Part shown: positions 9,506 through 19,050 of the stretch, piece after piece
How the letters are laid out: each line of letters opens with the position of its first letter
Numbering within the stretch: position 1 is the first letter of the stretch
NCBI GenBank assembly: GCA_964405435.1
Contig: CAYOOD010000040.1
Location: 1 to 64,000, forward strand
Direction of reading: 5' to 3'
DNA from: DVEG01 sp964405435
GTDB lineage: Bacteria; Cyanobacteriota; Cyanobacteriia; Cyanobacteriales; Oscillatoriaceae
Length of the DNA stretch: 64,000 nucleotides
Made by a program: the position numbers and the translations under genes
Notes under the pieces: model-generated
Databases searched by the model: none
Told to the model about the DNA's origin: nothing
Seen by the model: the letters and a program-made list of their open reading frames with translations, nothing else

Positions 9506-10273
9506 CTACAACCCGCCCGTGACGCGAATCATTTCCCCATTGACGTGCGTATTCGCGGCTGAACCCAGAAAAACCACGAGGGGCGCGACATCTTCAGCAG
9601 TTGACAAACGACCTGTGGGAATTCTACTCGCTTTTTCCTGCAAAATTTGCGGGGGGATAGATTGTTTTGCCCGTTCCGTCACAGTCAATCCCGGCATCAC
9701 CACATTGGTGAGAATTCCCACAGGTGCCAATTCCCACGCCAAAACGCGCGTCAAGCCGTGCAAACCTGCTTTTGCAGACGCATAGGCTCCCGCTCCGACG
9801 ATGCCATCTTCCGCAATATTCGAGGAAATATTCACAATTCGCCCCCAACCCTGCGATCGCATCATCGGCACCACACATTGAATCGTCAGGTACGCTCCCT
9901 CCAGAGAGCTGCGGATTCTATCCCGCCACTGAGCAGGCGGAACCTCCTCAAATAAAACTTTTTCCTTTGCCTCTTCTTGATTTTGCCACTTCACCGCATT
10001 ATTTACCAAAACGTCAATCGTTCCCCACTCTTCTTTCAACCCTTGTACGGCAGCCCGAATAGAATCGTCATCAGCTAAATCGTAAGGAACAACCAGCGCC
10101 TCCCCGCCAGCCTCAATCACTTTTTCTGCCGTCTCTTCAGCCGCCGCTTTGTTATTCGTATAAGTAACGCCGACTTTCGCGCCCTCCCGTCCAAACGCGA
10201 TCGCGATCGCCCTGCCAATTCCTGCCGTACTGCCCGTTACCAAAACCACTCTATTTTTGAGTCCCGTCTCCAT
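9506..10273 (-). CDS. short-chain dehydrogenase/reductase
   Basis: A classical SDR of about 255 residues. NAD(P)-binding TGSTAGIGRAIA near the N-terminus, NNAV, catalytic Ser (NISS), and a YASAKAGL active-site Tyr/Lys pair are all present, followed by PGLTVTERA. Annotated from ATG 10273 (METGLKNRV), because the longer frame to 10387 adds a hydrophobic and low-complexity leader from a repeat-like region (GCGCCCTTTGCGCCC) that is not typical for SDRs. The protein resembles FabG-like reductases; substrate unknown. It precedes no obvious partner; the FAD oxidoreductase upstream is on the same strand. Confidence 0.88.
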   Translation of the reverse strand: METGLKNRVVLVTGSTAGIGRAIAIAFGREGAKVGVTYTNNKAAAEETAEKVIEAGGEALVVPYDLADDDSIRAAVQGLKEEWGTIDVLVNNAVKWQNQEEAKEKVLFEEVPPAQWRDRIRSSLEGAYLTIQCVVPMMRSQGWGRIVNISSNIAEDGIVGAGAYASAKAGLHGLTRVLAWELAPVGILTNVVMPGLTVTERAKQSIPPQILQEKASRIPTGRLSTAEDVAPLVVFLGSAANTHVNGEMIRVTGGL

Positions 10274-10424
10274 ACAATCCCTCTTTTTACCTCTTCCTTC
10301 CTCTGCGCCCTTTGCGCCCTTTGCGGTTAAAAACGAGAGCATCAAGGGCGCAAGTAAAAGATAACAAATTAAGCCAAGCCATTTCATTTTTCCCCCTCCC
10401 CCCTCCTCCCCTCTCCCCCTCTCC

Positions 10425-11612
10425 TCATCCCAAAAAGCGGGCGGGAGACATCAAGGGCAAAATATCATCCTTTCCCGTCGCGGCATAATTCGCAAATCGC
10501 CGCGCCAAAGGTGGAACGATTCCCAGCGGAGAGCTGCTAAAACCAGAGAATAGGTGAATGCCTTCCCACCCCGGCACAGCTCCGATGGAAGGCAGGCGAT
10601 CGGGACTGAATGCCACCAAACACTGATGCCAACTGGCGGGCAAGTTGGCTAAAGCTGGCAGAAGATTCGCAATTTTTGCCGCAATTTCTGCTTGACTTTT
10701 TACCGGATTTGTGCTAGTTAATAAAACGTCAGGGTTGGTAAAAATTCGGCTGTACTGACCGATGCGGATTCTGCCATCTAGCAACTGAATAGCACCGGTA
10801 TCTAGAATGGGGGGTGCCAATTCGCGATCGGGTTCGTCCCAAAGTTTCTCTGCTTCGGGAGTGCTGGCGCGAGCTTCCAATTCCACGCGCTGCAGGCGGG
10901 CGGGCACCACCATTGTTCGCAGTTGCAGGTAGGCGGGCACAGTTTCCAAAAGTTCGGCGCGGGTGAAATAAACTTTGGCGAAAATTCCCGCAGATTTCAG
11001 CAGGGAACGAGTCAGCCCGCCGGCACAAACGGCGACGTTAGCCGCCTGATAAGTTGCGCTGGCTGCCTTCACGCCTGTAATGGTGTTGTTGTCTTTTAGG
11101 AATTCTAAAACTCGGTCAATTTGCAGGGTGCCGCCGGCTCGGATAAACGCCTGACAGTAGGCGATAAGCGTGGCTTCTGGGTTGATGAGCGCCTGACGCG
11201 CGACTAGGGCACCGGCGATAGAGAGCGGATTGAGCAGCGGTTCTAAATCGCACGCTTCGCTAACCCCTATCAAACGGGGAGGGATGGCGCAATTGGCATA
11301 AGCAGCGGCAAGTTCTTCTGGGTTGTCCCCGGGAGAAATTGTCAATAATAAATCTAATTCCCGAAATTGGGTATTAAATTCTAATTCATTTGAAAGAGTC
11401 CGGTGCAGGTCAATCCCTTCGGCATTGAGTTGGCGCGACAGCTCTGTGGTGCCAGACCAATAAAAAATCCCGCCGTAACTGAAACGAGTGGCATTTTCGA
11501 TCGCCTTACTTTGCTCTAAAAGGAGTACCGAAAAGCCTTTCTTGGCCAATTCATAACCCAGAGCAGCGCCTGCGATTCCCGCACCGACGACAATCCAGTC
11601 GTATGTTTTCAT
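10425..11612 (-). CDS. FAD-dependent oxidoreductase (DAO family)
   Basis: 395 residues of the D-amino-acid-oxidase/glycine-oxidase fold. The N-terminal Rossmann motif VVGAGIAGAALGYELAKKG binds FAD and the C-terminal GWEGIHLFSGFSSSPLGIVP is the second FAD-contact loop. Such enzymes oxidise amines or amino acids. Start ATG 11612 directly precedes the dinucleotide motif. The downstream SDR is same-strand, so both could be in one unit. Confidence 0.87.
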   Translation of the reverse strand: MKTYDWIVVGAGIAGAALGYELAKKGFSVLLLEQSKAIENATRFSYGGIFYWSGTTELSRQLNAEGIDLHRTLSNELEFNTQFRELDLLLTISPGDNPEELAAAYANCAIPPRLIGVSEACDLEPLLNPLSIAGALVARQALINPEATLIAYCQAFIRAGGTLQIDRVLEFLKDNNTITGVKAASATYQAANVAVCAGGLTRSLLKSAGIFAKVYFTRAELLETVPAYLQLRTMVVPARLQRVELEARASTPEAEKLWDEPDRELAPPILDTGAIQLLDGRIRIGQYSRIFTNPDVLLTSTNPVKSQAEIAAKIANLLPALANLPASWHQCLVAFSPDRLPSIGAVPGWEGIHLFSGFSSSPLGIVPPLARRFANYAATGKDDILPLMSPARFLG

Positions 11613-11678
11613 CCTTGTTTGATAAAGGCCGATTGACCCCTACAATTATAGAGGCAACCGGCGAAATGTTGGGATTGA

Positions 11679-12398
11679 TTAGGATGATTTTTCTGCGAGC
11701 GTCTGGACTGCCCCCGACTCAAAAGTCTGCGATTCGGGAGCCAGCCGACTGTATTGCCCTTTGTAGGCGCTGCACGTTCCCTCGGAGTCCCACTGCATCT
11801 CAGCCAAAAGCAAGACGCTTCCCCCCATAATCGCTCCAGTGGTGAGAAACTGCCAGCCGCCGACGTAGGGCAGGAGTAAGATTCCCAGCAGGTGGAGGAT
11901 GCCCGTCACGGTGAAGGTGCGCGATCGCATTCCCGCGCCCGTGAAAAAATAGCCGATCGCAACTAAGCCCAGCCAAAGATCCGACAGGTGAATCAGCATT
12001 TGCCCCCACCCCAGAAAGATGCTCAAATCGGTGAGGACAACCCCCCCTACCATCAGAATCACCCAGGCATCTAATATCCAATCCAAGCCCTCTGCCCGAA
12101 CCCACCACCGCGTCAGTTTCACCATGCCCGCCGTACCCACCAGGCTGATTGCCGACCACAAGATGGCTTGCAGGTTCCAATCGAGGGGGACAAACTGAGC
12201 GGTGATGAAAATCACCGCTGAGATCAGACCCCAGAGGATGCACGCTTGATCGATGCGGGTATAGAACGTTGAATAGAGGGTGATGTTGCCGACTTGCAAG
12301 TCAACGATCCAGATGCCAGGAATATTCGCAGTCTCGATAGTTTGTGCTTTTTTGCGAAAAACTGATGAAAAAGGGGGAAATAGAGCGATAGATTGCAT
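11679..12398 (-). CDS. multi-pass membrane protein, unknown
   Basis: 239 residues with about six hydrophobic segments between residues 50 and 205 (for example ACILWGLISAVIFITAQF and WILMVGGVVLTDLSIFLGW-like stretches) and a polar C-terminal tail. It resembles uncharacterised cyanobacterial membrane proteins; I do not recognise a catalytic motif. ATG at 12398 is preceded by an AT-rich stretch. A later start is possible because the first 30 residues are polar. Confidence 0.65.
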   Translation of the reverse strand: MQSIALFPPFSSVFRKKAQTIETANIPGIWIVDLQVGNITLYSTFYTRIDQACILWGLISAVIFITAQFVPLDWNLQAILWSAISLVGTAGMVKLTRWWVRAEGLDWILDAWVILMVGGVVLTDLSIFLGWGQMLIHLSDLWLGLVAIGYFFTGAGMRSRTFTVTGILHLLGILLLPYVGGWQFLTTGAIMGGSVLLLAEMQWDSEGTCSAYKGQYSRLAPESQTFESGAVQTLAEKSS

Positions 12399-13561
12399 GG
12401 CTCAATAAAATATGATTTTTTAGAGTTTTACTGTTGGCGAACTTTGCCTCAATAGGAGGCAGTCTCATTTCGGATTGTGGTTTCTCAACTCATTATCTAG
12501 CATCCCCCAAAAGAAGGAATGTTGTCTCCTTTACAGTTGAGTCTCAAAATACCTCACTGGCTAGAAATTTTATTTTTTTCTTATATTTTTTGGAGGAATT
12601 TACTGCTAAATTGTGTCGGTTGAAACCAAAAGACCGACTGAGATAGGAAAACTTGGTGAAAAAATGCAGCCCTTTTTTCCAGGTTCTGGGGGAAGCCGAT
12701 CGCGCTTGAGTTTGTCTCCTCTGGGAGTTTCCGTAATTGTACGGGAGCGACGATAGGAGGCTGAGAAGGTGCAGATGGCTGGGCGAATCGGACGCTAGAA
12801 TCATCGCGTCGGGCGACTCGCTATGCCGATCGCTACACTTCGCAGTGCACTGCTCCGGATAGATTTAAATTTAGCTGACTAATGTGAAGAACTCGTGAAA
12901 AAAGCCGATGTTTTGCAGAAAGTTTATAAAGTTTTTCTAAAAAATTGAGCGATCGCGGCAAAGCACCGACTGCCTTGCCCTTCAATTCCTCACAGCAGCA
13001 GCAACGCGCGCGATCTCCGGCGTGCGTTTGGGGACAGTTGCTCTGACGCACTCCCCTGGCGACGTTAATCTAACCTCCTCCTCCAACTTGCAAAACCTTT
13101 TTAGCCATTGTACTCATTTCCTCCTTTTTGCAGCATTTGCCCATTCAGAAGAGAGGGGGCGCAAGCTGCCTAAACGGCTCATAACCTCGGCTTTCCCCTC
13201 TACCCTTGCAAGATAAATGCCAAAAGCTGACTGCCGACCTGCCTTTATTTTTTCTTAATAATTACTTCCAGCCTCTGGATCGGGAAGGCGATCGCGATCG
13301 CCCCAGACTGTCTGGCGCTACAGAGTCTAAGCGGCTGCCCACAGCCTGTATTCTTTTATACAGATTTTGCCGGAATTCTATGCTAGAATTCCCTGCCATT
13401 ACACCAAACACCAACTTAAAAATCGCGTTGTAAAGGCGGTGCCCCCGGCAGAAGCCCCGACTTGCAAATCGTAGGGTTAGGGCAGTGCCCCCAGGAAAAA
13501 CCCCGACAGCCAGCGCTATAATTCCTTTAATCCCAAATAAAAAACCCCAACTAAAATCTTT
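12399..13561. other. 1.16-kb intergenic region without a supported gene
   Basis: Short frames exist on both strands, but none has a good ribosome site, recognised motif or codon pattern. A hairpin-like TTTTTGGAGGAATTTAC lies near 12590. The end (13430-13500) contains GGCGGTGCCCCC and GGGCAGTGCCCCC, degenerate copies of a small palindrome. Possibly decayed coding sequence. Confidence 0.5.
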
Positions 13562-14920
13562 ATGACAGCCACCAAACCCCCCTCCCTCAACTTCAATGCC
13601 TTAAAAGAAGCCTTATCTGGGATAGAGGTGATTGCCGATCCCTTGCAAGTCGCGAAATTATCGCAGGATTACCACAACTTCAGTCCCATATTGCAAGCAA
13701 AATTATCAGGCAAAAGTGGGGATTTAGTGGCTCGCGTCAAAAACGAAAAAGAAGTCTTGCAGGTTGCGTCAGCCTGCGTTAAATATAAAGTCCCCCTGAC
13801 GGTACGCGGGGCGGGAACCGGCAACTACGGACAGTGCGTGCCCCTGTACGGCGGCGTGATTTTGGATGTCAGCCCGATGCAAGAGATTCGCTGGATAAAA
13901 CCAGGAAGCGCCCGCGTGGAAGCCGGAGCAAAACTGGGGGCGATCGACAAAAAAGCGCGGGAGATTGGCTGGGAAATGCGCATGGTTCCCTCGACTTTTC
14001 GCACGGCAACGATAGGCGGATATATTGCCGGGGGCAGCGCGGGCAGCGGTTCGGTGACTTACGGACAATTGCGCGATCGCGGCAACATCACCGCCCTGCG
14101 CGTCGTCACGATGGAAGACGAACCCCGCGCCCTAGAATTGCGCGGTGACGACATCTACAAAGTCAACCACGCCTGGGGGCTAACCGGCATCATCACCGAG
14201 ATAGAAATCCCCCTCGCCCCCGCCTATCCCTGGGCGGAATTAATCGTCGCCTTCGACGATTTTATGGCAGCCGCTCGCTTCGGGCAAGCCCTCAGCGATG
14301 CCGACGGACTCGCAAAAAAATTAGTCAGCATCCACGCTGCGCCCATTCCTTCCTACTTCACAGCGGTTAAAAACTTCATCCCCGAAGGAGCCCACTGCGC
14401 CTTACTGGCGATCGCCGAATTTAACCTCGAATCCCTCCAAGGCTTAATCGACGAATACGGCGGCAAAATTTGCTATCAAAAACCCGCCTCAGAAGCAACC
14501 AAAGGCATCACCTTAACAGAATTTGGCTGGAATCACACCACCTTGCACGCCCGCAACGCCGATCCGTCGCTGACGTACCTGCAAACCTTATTTCCCTCTG
14601 ACAAATATCTCAAATTAGTCGAACACCTGTACAACTATTTCGGCGACGAAGTGATGATGCACCTGGAATTTATTCGCGTCAATGGCGAAGCCGTCCCCGC
14701 CGCCCTGCAAGTCGTCCGCTACACCAGCGAAGAACGCCTCAACGAAATCATCCGCTATCACGAAGAACACGGAGCCTTCATTGCCAATCCCCACACCTAC
14801 ATTATAGAAGATGGCGGGCGAAAAATCATGGACCCCCAGCAAGTGGAATTTAAAGAATTGGTCGATCCTTACGGGTTGCTGAATCCCGGCAAAATGCGGA
14901 CGTGGACGGAGCGAGGTTAG
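13562..14920 (+). CDS. FAD-linked oxidase (GlcD/D-lactate dehydrogenase type)
   Basis: 452 residues of the vanillyl-alcohol-oxidase (PCMH) fold. FAD_binding_4 signature around residues 55-190: VRGAGTGNYGQ, GGVILDVS and STFRTATIGGYIAGGSAGSGS. The C-terminal cap ends with the usual DPYGLLNPGKM. Enzymes of this family oxidise 2-hydroxy acids or related compounds. The next gene on the same strand is a creatininase-family amidase about 110 bases downstream, separated by repeats. Substrate not deducible. Confidence 0.9.
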   Translation: MTATKPPSLNFNALKEALSGIEVIADPLQVAKLSQDYHNFSPILQAKLSGKSGDLVARVKNEKEVLQVASACVKYKVPLTVRGAGTGNYGQCVPLYGGVILDVSPMQEIRWIKPGSARVEAGAKLGAIDKKAREIGWEMRMVPSTFRTATIGGYIAGGSAGSGSVTYGQLRDRGNITALRVVTMEDEPRALELRGDDIYKVNHAWGLTGIITEIEIPLAPAYPWAELIVAFDDFMAAARFGQALSDADGLAKKLVSIHAAPIPSYFTAVKNFIPEGAHCALLAIAEFNLESLQGLIDEYGGKICYQKPASEATKGITLTEFGWNHTTLHARNADPSLTYLQTLFPSDKYLKLVEHLYNYFGDEVMMHLEFIRVNGEAVPAALQVVRYTSEERLNEIIRYHEEHGAFIANPHTYIIEDGGRKIMDPQQVEFKELVDPYGLLNPGKMRTWTERG

Positions 14921-14954
14921 ATTTTCGCACTGCAGCCAATCCTAGTAATCGCTC

Positions 14955-15030
14955 CTCGTTCCCAGGCTCAGCCTGGGAACGAGAACTCAGCACCCAGCAC
15001 CCACCACTCAGCACTCAGCACTCCATACTC
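14955..15030. repeat. GTTCCCAGGCT palindrome followed by STRR-like heptamers
   Basis: A nearly perfect palindrome (CTCGTTCCCAGG/CCTGGGAACGAG) at 14955-14983 is followed by tandem ACTCAGC/ACCCAGC heptamers up to 15030. Similar heptamers occur at 62682-62735. Heptamer STRR arrays are typical of cyanobacterial genomes. Confidence 0.7.
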
Positions 15031-15031
15031 T

Positions 15032-15862
15032 ATGATGCACGGCTTCATCCCCCCAGAACGCTTTTTTCCCTATCTGACTTGGACGGATATTCAAGCGATG
15101 CCAGATAAGGAAAATACGGTTATCATTCAACCCGTAGGCGCGATCGAACAACACGGCGCTCACTTGCCTTTAATCGTCGATTCAGCGATTGGCATGGCAG
15201 TCGTGGGAAAAGCCCTGCACAAACTCGATCGCTCTATCCCCGCTTATGCCCTGCCAAACTTGTATTACGGCAAGTCAAACGAACACTGGCACTTTCCCGG
15301 AACGATCGCGCTCAGCGCCCAAACCCTCTTAATGATGCTGGCAGAAATAGCCGAGAGTATTTACCGGGCAGGGTTTCGCAAATTTGTCTTAGTCAATTCC
15401 CACGGCGGGCAACCGCAAGTCATGGAAATTGCCGCCCGCGACTTGCACGTCAAATACGACGATTTTCTCATATTTCCCCTCTTTACCTGGCGCGTTCCCA
15501 ATATCGCCGCCGAGTTGCTCTCTCCGAAAGAATTGGAATTGGGCATCCACGGGGGAGATGCAGAAACCAGCGTGATGCTGTCTATTTTACCGGAACAGGT
15601 AAAAATGGAAGCTGCCGCCTGCGAATATCCCCGCCAATTGCCGGGAGATAGCCTCCTGAGCATCGAGGGAAATTTGCCATTTGCCTGGGTGACGCGAGAT
15701 TTGTCTCAAAGCGGGGTGATGGGCGATCCCACCGTGGCGACAAAAGAAAAGGGCGATCGCATCTTAGAATCCCTCGCAGACGGTTGGGTGCAAGTCATAG
15801 AAGATATCCACGCTTTTCGCCAACCCCAAGCCTGGAAAGATGGAGCAAGTATTAAAAATTAA
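15032..15862 (+). CDS. creatininase-family amidohydrolase
   Basis: 276 residues. The family signature includes VGAIEQHGAHLPL near residue 37 (metal-binding Glu and His), the SNEHWHFPGT block, and VNSHGG near 120 with a further metal-binding His. The family hydrolyses cyclic or linear amides such as creatinine or formamides in cofactor maturation. The neighbours (FAD oxidase, cysteine hydrolase, cupin, CocE esterase) favour a catabolic role. Two adjacent ATG codons (15032, 15035) are possible starts. Confidence 0.88.
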   Translation: MMHGFIPPERFFPYLTWTDIQAMPDKENTVIIQPVGAIEQHGAHLPLIVDSAIGMAVVGKALHKLDRSIPAYALPNLYYGKSNEHWHFPGTIALSAQTLLMMLAEIAESIYRAGFRKFVLVNSHGGQPQVMEIAARDLHVKYDDFLIFPLFTWRVPNIAAELLSPKELELGIHGGDAETSVMLSILPEQVKMEAAACEYPRQLPGDSLLSIEGNLPFAWVTRDLSQSGVMGDPTVATKEKGDRILESLADGWVQVIEDIHAFRQPQAWKDGASIKN

Positions 15863-15955
15863 TAAAAAAACTTGCTTTTCCTTCAGGTGTTCATTTTTAA
15901 TAGAAGGCAAATCCGAAGCCAAAGTCAACAAAACCCCTTTGATTAACTAACTTTT

Positions 15956-16735
15956 ATGAAGCGATCGCTGCGAACGTTGGGAGTTCCGCCAAATGCCTGG
16001 GCTGTAGATGCAGAAATTGCCGATATCACCCGCCCGCCTCTAGAACCCAAAGTGGTTGCCCTGCCCACCGAAACAAAAAAACTGCATGTAGACTTGGCAA
16101 AAACCGCCATTCTGGTGATTGACATGCAGAATGACTTCTGCCATCCCGACGGCTGGCTGGCGCACATCGGCGTCGATGTCACCCCCGCACGCGCGCCCAT
16201 CGAACCGCTGCAGGGCTTGCTGCCAGCCCTGCGGAGTGCCAATATCCCCGTAATTTGGGTGAATTGGGGCAACCGCCCCGACTTATTGAATATCAGCGCC
16301 GGATTGCTCCACGTTTACAACCCCACGGGCGATGGCGTCGGTTTGGGCGCTCCCCTGCCGAAAAATCAAGCCCCGGTACTGACGGCAGGCGGGTGGGCGG
16401 CGGCGGTGGTAGACGAATTAGCGCCAAAGCCGGAAGATATCCGCGTAGACAAGTACCGGATGAGCGGCTTTTGGGATACGCCTTTAGACAGTATTTTGCG
16501 AAATATAGGCAAGACAACCTTATTATTTGCCGGCGTCAATGCCGATCAGTGCGTGATGGCGACGCTGCAAGATGCCAATTTCCTAGGCTACGATTGCGTA
16601 TTAGTGAAAGATTGCACGGCGACAACTTCCCCGGAATATTGCTGGCTGGCAACGTTATATAACGTCAAGCAGTGCTTTGGTTTTGTCACCGACTCCGGTG
16701 CAATCCTCAATGCGATCGCCTCAATTCAAAATTAG
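15956..16735 (+). CDS. isochorismatase-type cysteine hydrolase
   Basis: 259 residues. The hydrolase core has the catalytic Asp in AILVIDMQNDFCHP (near residue 57), a Lys in RVDKYRMSGF, and the nucleophilic Cys in FAGVNADQCVMATL. Together these are the Asp-Lys-Cys triad of the isochorismatase-like superfamily, which includes carbamoyl hydrolases and nicotinamidases. The first 45 residues are a variable leader. Same strand as the creatininase-like gene and the following cupin and esterase genes. Confidence 0.9.
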   Translation: MKRSLRTLGVPPNAWAVDAEIADITRPPLEPKVVALPTETKKLHVDLAKTAILVIDMQNDFCHPDGWLAHIGVDVTPARAPIEPLQGLLPALRSANIPVIWVNWGNRPDLLNISAGLLHVYNPTGDGVGLGAPLPKNQAPVLTAGGWAAAVVDELAPKPEDIRVDKYRMSGFWDTPLDSILRNIGKTTLLFAGVNADQCVMATLQDANFLGYDCVLVKDCTATTSPEYCWLATLYNVKQCFGFVTDSGAILNAIASIQN

Positions 16736-16818
16736 CACGGCAAAATCAGAGTAGGGCGGGCGTTACCCGCCCTACTCTTGTAAAGAGCTTCTCAAAAATC
16801 CTTTTATCCGCCCCTATC

Positions 16819-17274
16819 ATGCACAATAAAAGCTGTGTCATTCCCATCGTCAAGTCGCCCAAAGATTATCAAGCCTATCGCATCAGCCCCCACGATACAA
16901 ATCGTCTGGCGATCGTCTTCGATCCGAATAGCGCCAATACCTCATTAACCATTTGCGTAGAAATCTTTGATGTCGGCGGCAAAACCCCCCCCAATCGCCA
17001 TCAATTAGCCGTAGAAATGTTCTTTATTATGAAAGGCGAAGGGCAGGCAACGTGCGACGGCAAAACCGTTCCGATTAAAGCTGGAGATAGCCTATTAGTA
17101 CCGCCCACCGGCACTCACCAAATTCGCAATACTGGCTCGGAGCGCTTGTATGCACTCTGCATTATGGTGCCCAATGAAGACTTTGCCGAATTGATTCGCA
17201 GCGGCACGCCCGTTGAATTAGATGCCGAGGATATGGCAGTATTGAGGCGTGTAGATGCACTGGTGCCATGCTGA
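16819..17274 (+). CDS. cupin-domain protein
   Basis: About 151 residues starting MHNKSCVIPI. A single conserved beta-barrel with HQLAVEMFFIMKGEGQATCDG (metal ligands His and Glu) and the second motif PPTGTHQIRNTG. The longer open frame upstream (from 16672) overlaps the hydrolase gene and is not family-like. Its stop overlaps the start of the esterase gene by seven bases, so translation is probably coupled. Confidence 0.86.
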   Translation: MHNKSCVIPIVKSPKDYQAYRISPHDTNRLAIVFDPNSANTSLTICVEIFDVGGKTPPNRHQLAVEMFFIMKGEGQATCDGKTVPIKAGDSLLVPPTGTHQIRNTGSERLYALCIMVPNEDFAELIRSGTPVELDAEDMAVLRRVDALVPC

Positions 17275-18923
17275 AAGTTCGTTCTAAAGAAACGGCATCC
17301 ATGCGAACTCGAGATGGGGTTCGCTTAGATGCCGATATTTACCGCCCCGATGCAAAAGGGGATTTTCCGGTGCTGCTGATGCGGCAACCCTACGGGCGAG
17401 CGATCGCCTCTACTGTTGTTTATGCCCATCCCACTTGGTACGCCGCCCGAGGCTACATTGTCGTCATTCAAGACGTGCGGGGGCGCGGCACCTCCGCAGG
17501 CGAATTTAACCTATTTGCCAGCGAAACAGAAGACGGTTTCGACAGCGTTAATTGGGCAGCAAATTTACCCGGCAGCACCGGAAAAGTCGGCATGTACGGG
17601 TTTTCTTACCAGGGCATGACGCAACTGTATGCAGCATCGAAGCGTCCCCCCGAATTAAAAGCCATTTGCCCTGCCATGCTGGGCAGCGATTTATACGCAG
17701 ATTGGGCGTATGAAGGGGGCGCATTCTGCCTGCAAGCCAATCTGGGCTGGGCACTTCAACTCGCAACAGAAACCGCCCGCCTGCGCAACGACGAAGCCGC
17801 CTATCAAGCGCTTTTTAATGCCTCTCGGAATCTTCCCCTATCCGATCCGATTCCCGCGCGTCCAGAAATTTTAGAAAATCTAGCTCCTGATTCATTCTAT
17901 CACGATTGGGTCAAAAATCCCCAACCGGGAGAATATTGGCAGAAACTTTCTCCCAATCTCGAAGGAGTGGATTTGCCAATGCTCCACATCGGCGGATGGT
18001 TCGATACTTACATGCGCGGCACCTTGAATTTATATAAAAAAATGGCAGCCCGCGCCAGCAATCGGCAGCAATTATTAGTAGGCCCCTGGGCGCACTTGCC
18101 GTGGGGTCGCAAAGTAGGAGCCGCCGATTTTGGCGCAGCAGCAGCCACTCCAGTTGATGCGTGGCAAATCCGATGGTTTGACCAATTTTTAAAAGGATTG
18201 GATACAGGATTGCTCGACGAACCGCCGATTTCGTTGTTCGAGATGGGCAGCAATCAGTGGCGCTCTTTTGATGCGTGGCCGAGCAATCATTCTAAATCTT
18301 ATTATTTGGCAAGTACGGGGCTTGCCAGCATGAGGGAAGATAGCGGCACGCTGACAGAAACCTTGCCAGAAACCTGCCCCGAAGATGTCTTCGTTCACGA
18401 TCCTTGGCGATCGGTTCCGTCTCTGGGAGGGCACGCAACCTTTCCCGCCGGCTCCTTCGACCGTTCTAGTTTGGATTGCCGCACGGATATTTTGACCTAC
18501 ACCTCCGAACCCCTAGCAGAAGATTTGCACCTAGCGGGGGATGTGACGGTAGAAATTTGGTGTCGAGCTGACGCGCCCAGTTTTGACCTGTGCGCCGTCC
18601 TTTCTGAAGTGAAACCAAACGGCAGCGCTTGGAATTTTACGCAAGGTTACGCGCGAGTCAATCCCGGCGAAAAAATCAATCCGCTGCGGCTTGACTTGCA
18701 ATCGACTTGTATTAAAATATCAAAAGGGAATGCTTTGCGGCTGAGTTTGAGTGCGGCTTGTTTCCCCGCTTATGCAGTGAATCCAGGAACGGGCGCGACA
18801 CCCAGCGAAACCCGCTTGATGGAAGCGCGGATTATTACCATCACTGTGAATTGTGGAGGAAATTCTCCCTCGAAAATCTTGCTGCCGGTGGTTGACACTG
18901 GCGGGAGCATCCCGATTGTGTAA
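17268..18923 (+). CDS. CocE/NonD-type hydrolase
   Basis: 551 residues of the X-Pro dipeptidyl peptidase/cocaine esterase family. N-terminal alpha/beta hydrolase domain: MRTRDGVRLDADIYRP, PVLLMRQPYGR, oxyanion region VVIQDVRGRG, and nucleophilic Ser in GMYGFSYQGMTQ near residue 113. The acid/His part includes LHIGGWFDTYMRG and LVGPWAHLPWG. The C-terminal half is the jelly-roll PepX_C domain. No signal peptide, so cytosolic. Overlaps the cupin gene, so likely one operon. Confidence 0.92.
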   Translation: MLKVRSKETASMRTRDGVRLDADIYRPDAKGDFPVLLMRQPYGRAIASTVVYAHPTWYAARGYIVVIQDVRGRGTSAGEFNLFASETEDGFDSVNWAANLPGSTGKVGMYGFSYQGMTQLYAASKRPPELKAICPAMLGSDLYADWAYEGGAFCLQANLGWALQLATETARLRNDEAAYQALFNASRNLPLSDPIPARPEILENLAPDSFYHDWVKNPQPGEYWQKLSPNLEGVDLPMLHIGGWFDTYMRGTLNLYKKMAARASNRQQLLVGPWAHLPWGRKVGAADFGAAAATPVDAWQIRWFDQFLKGLDTGLLDEPPISLFEMGSNQWRSFDAWPSNHSKSYYLASTGLASMREDSGTLTETLPETCPEDVFVHDPWRSVPSLGGHATFPAGSFDRSSLDCRTDILTYTSEPLAEDLHLAGDVTVEIWCRADAPSFDLCAVLSEVKPNGSAWNFTQGYARVNPGEKINPLRLDLQSTCIKISKGNALRLSLSAACFPAYAVNPGTGATPSETRLMEARIITITVNCGGNSPSKILLPVVDTGGSIPIV

Positions 18924-18930
18924 AGCCGGG

Positions 18931-19004
18931 TGTAGGGGCGAAGAAGAAAGCGCATATAATCTGTCGGTTGGTGGCAGATATTTATTCGCAAATGCTTCGC
19001 CCCT
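18931..19004. repeat. GGGGCGAAGCATTCG inverted-repeat element, copy 2
   Basis: Ends TGTAGGGGCGAAG and AATGCTTCGCCCCT enclose about 45 bases containing TATTTATTCGC. Lies between convergent genes. Confidence 0.7.
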
Positions 19005-19050
19005 AAAAAAATGAGATGCTCTCACCGTTGGCTGAGAGGGACTGGTGGCA

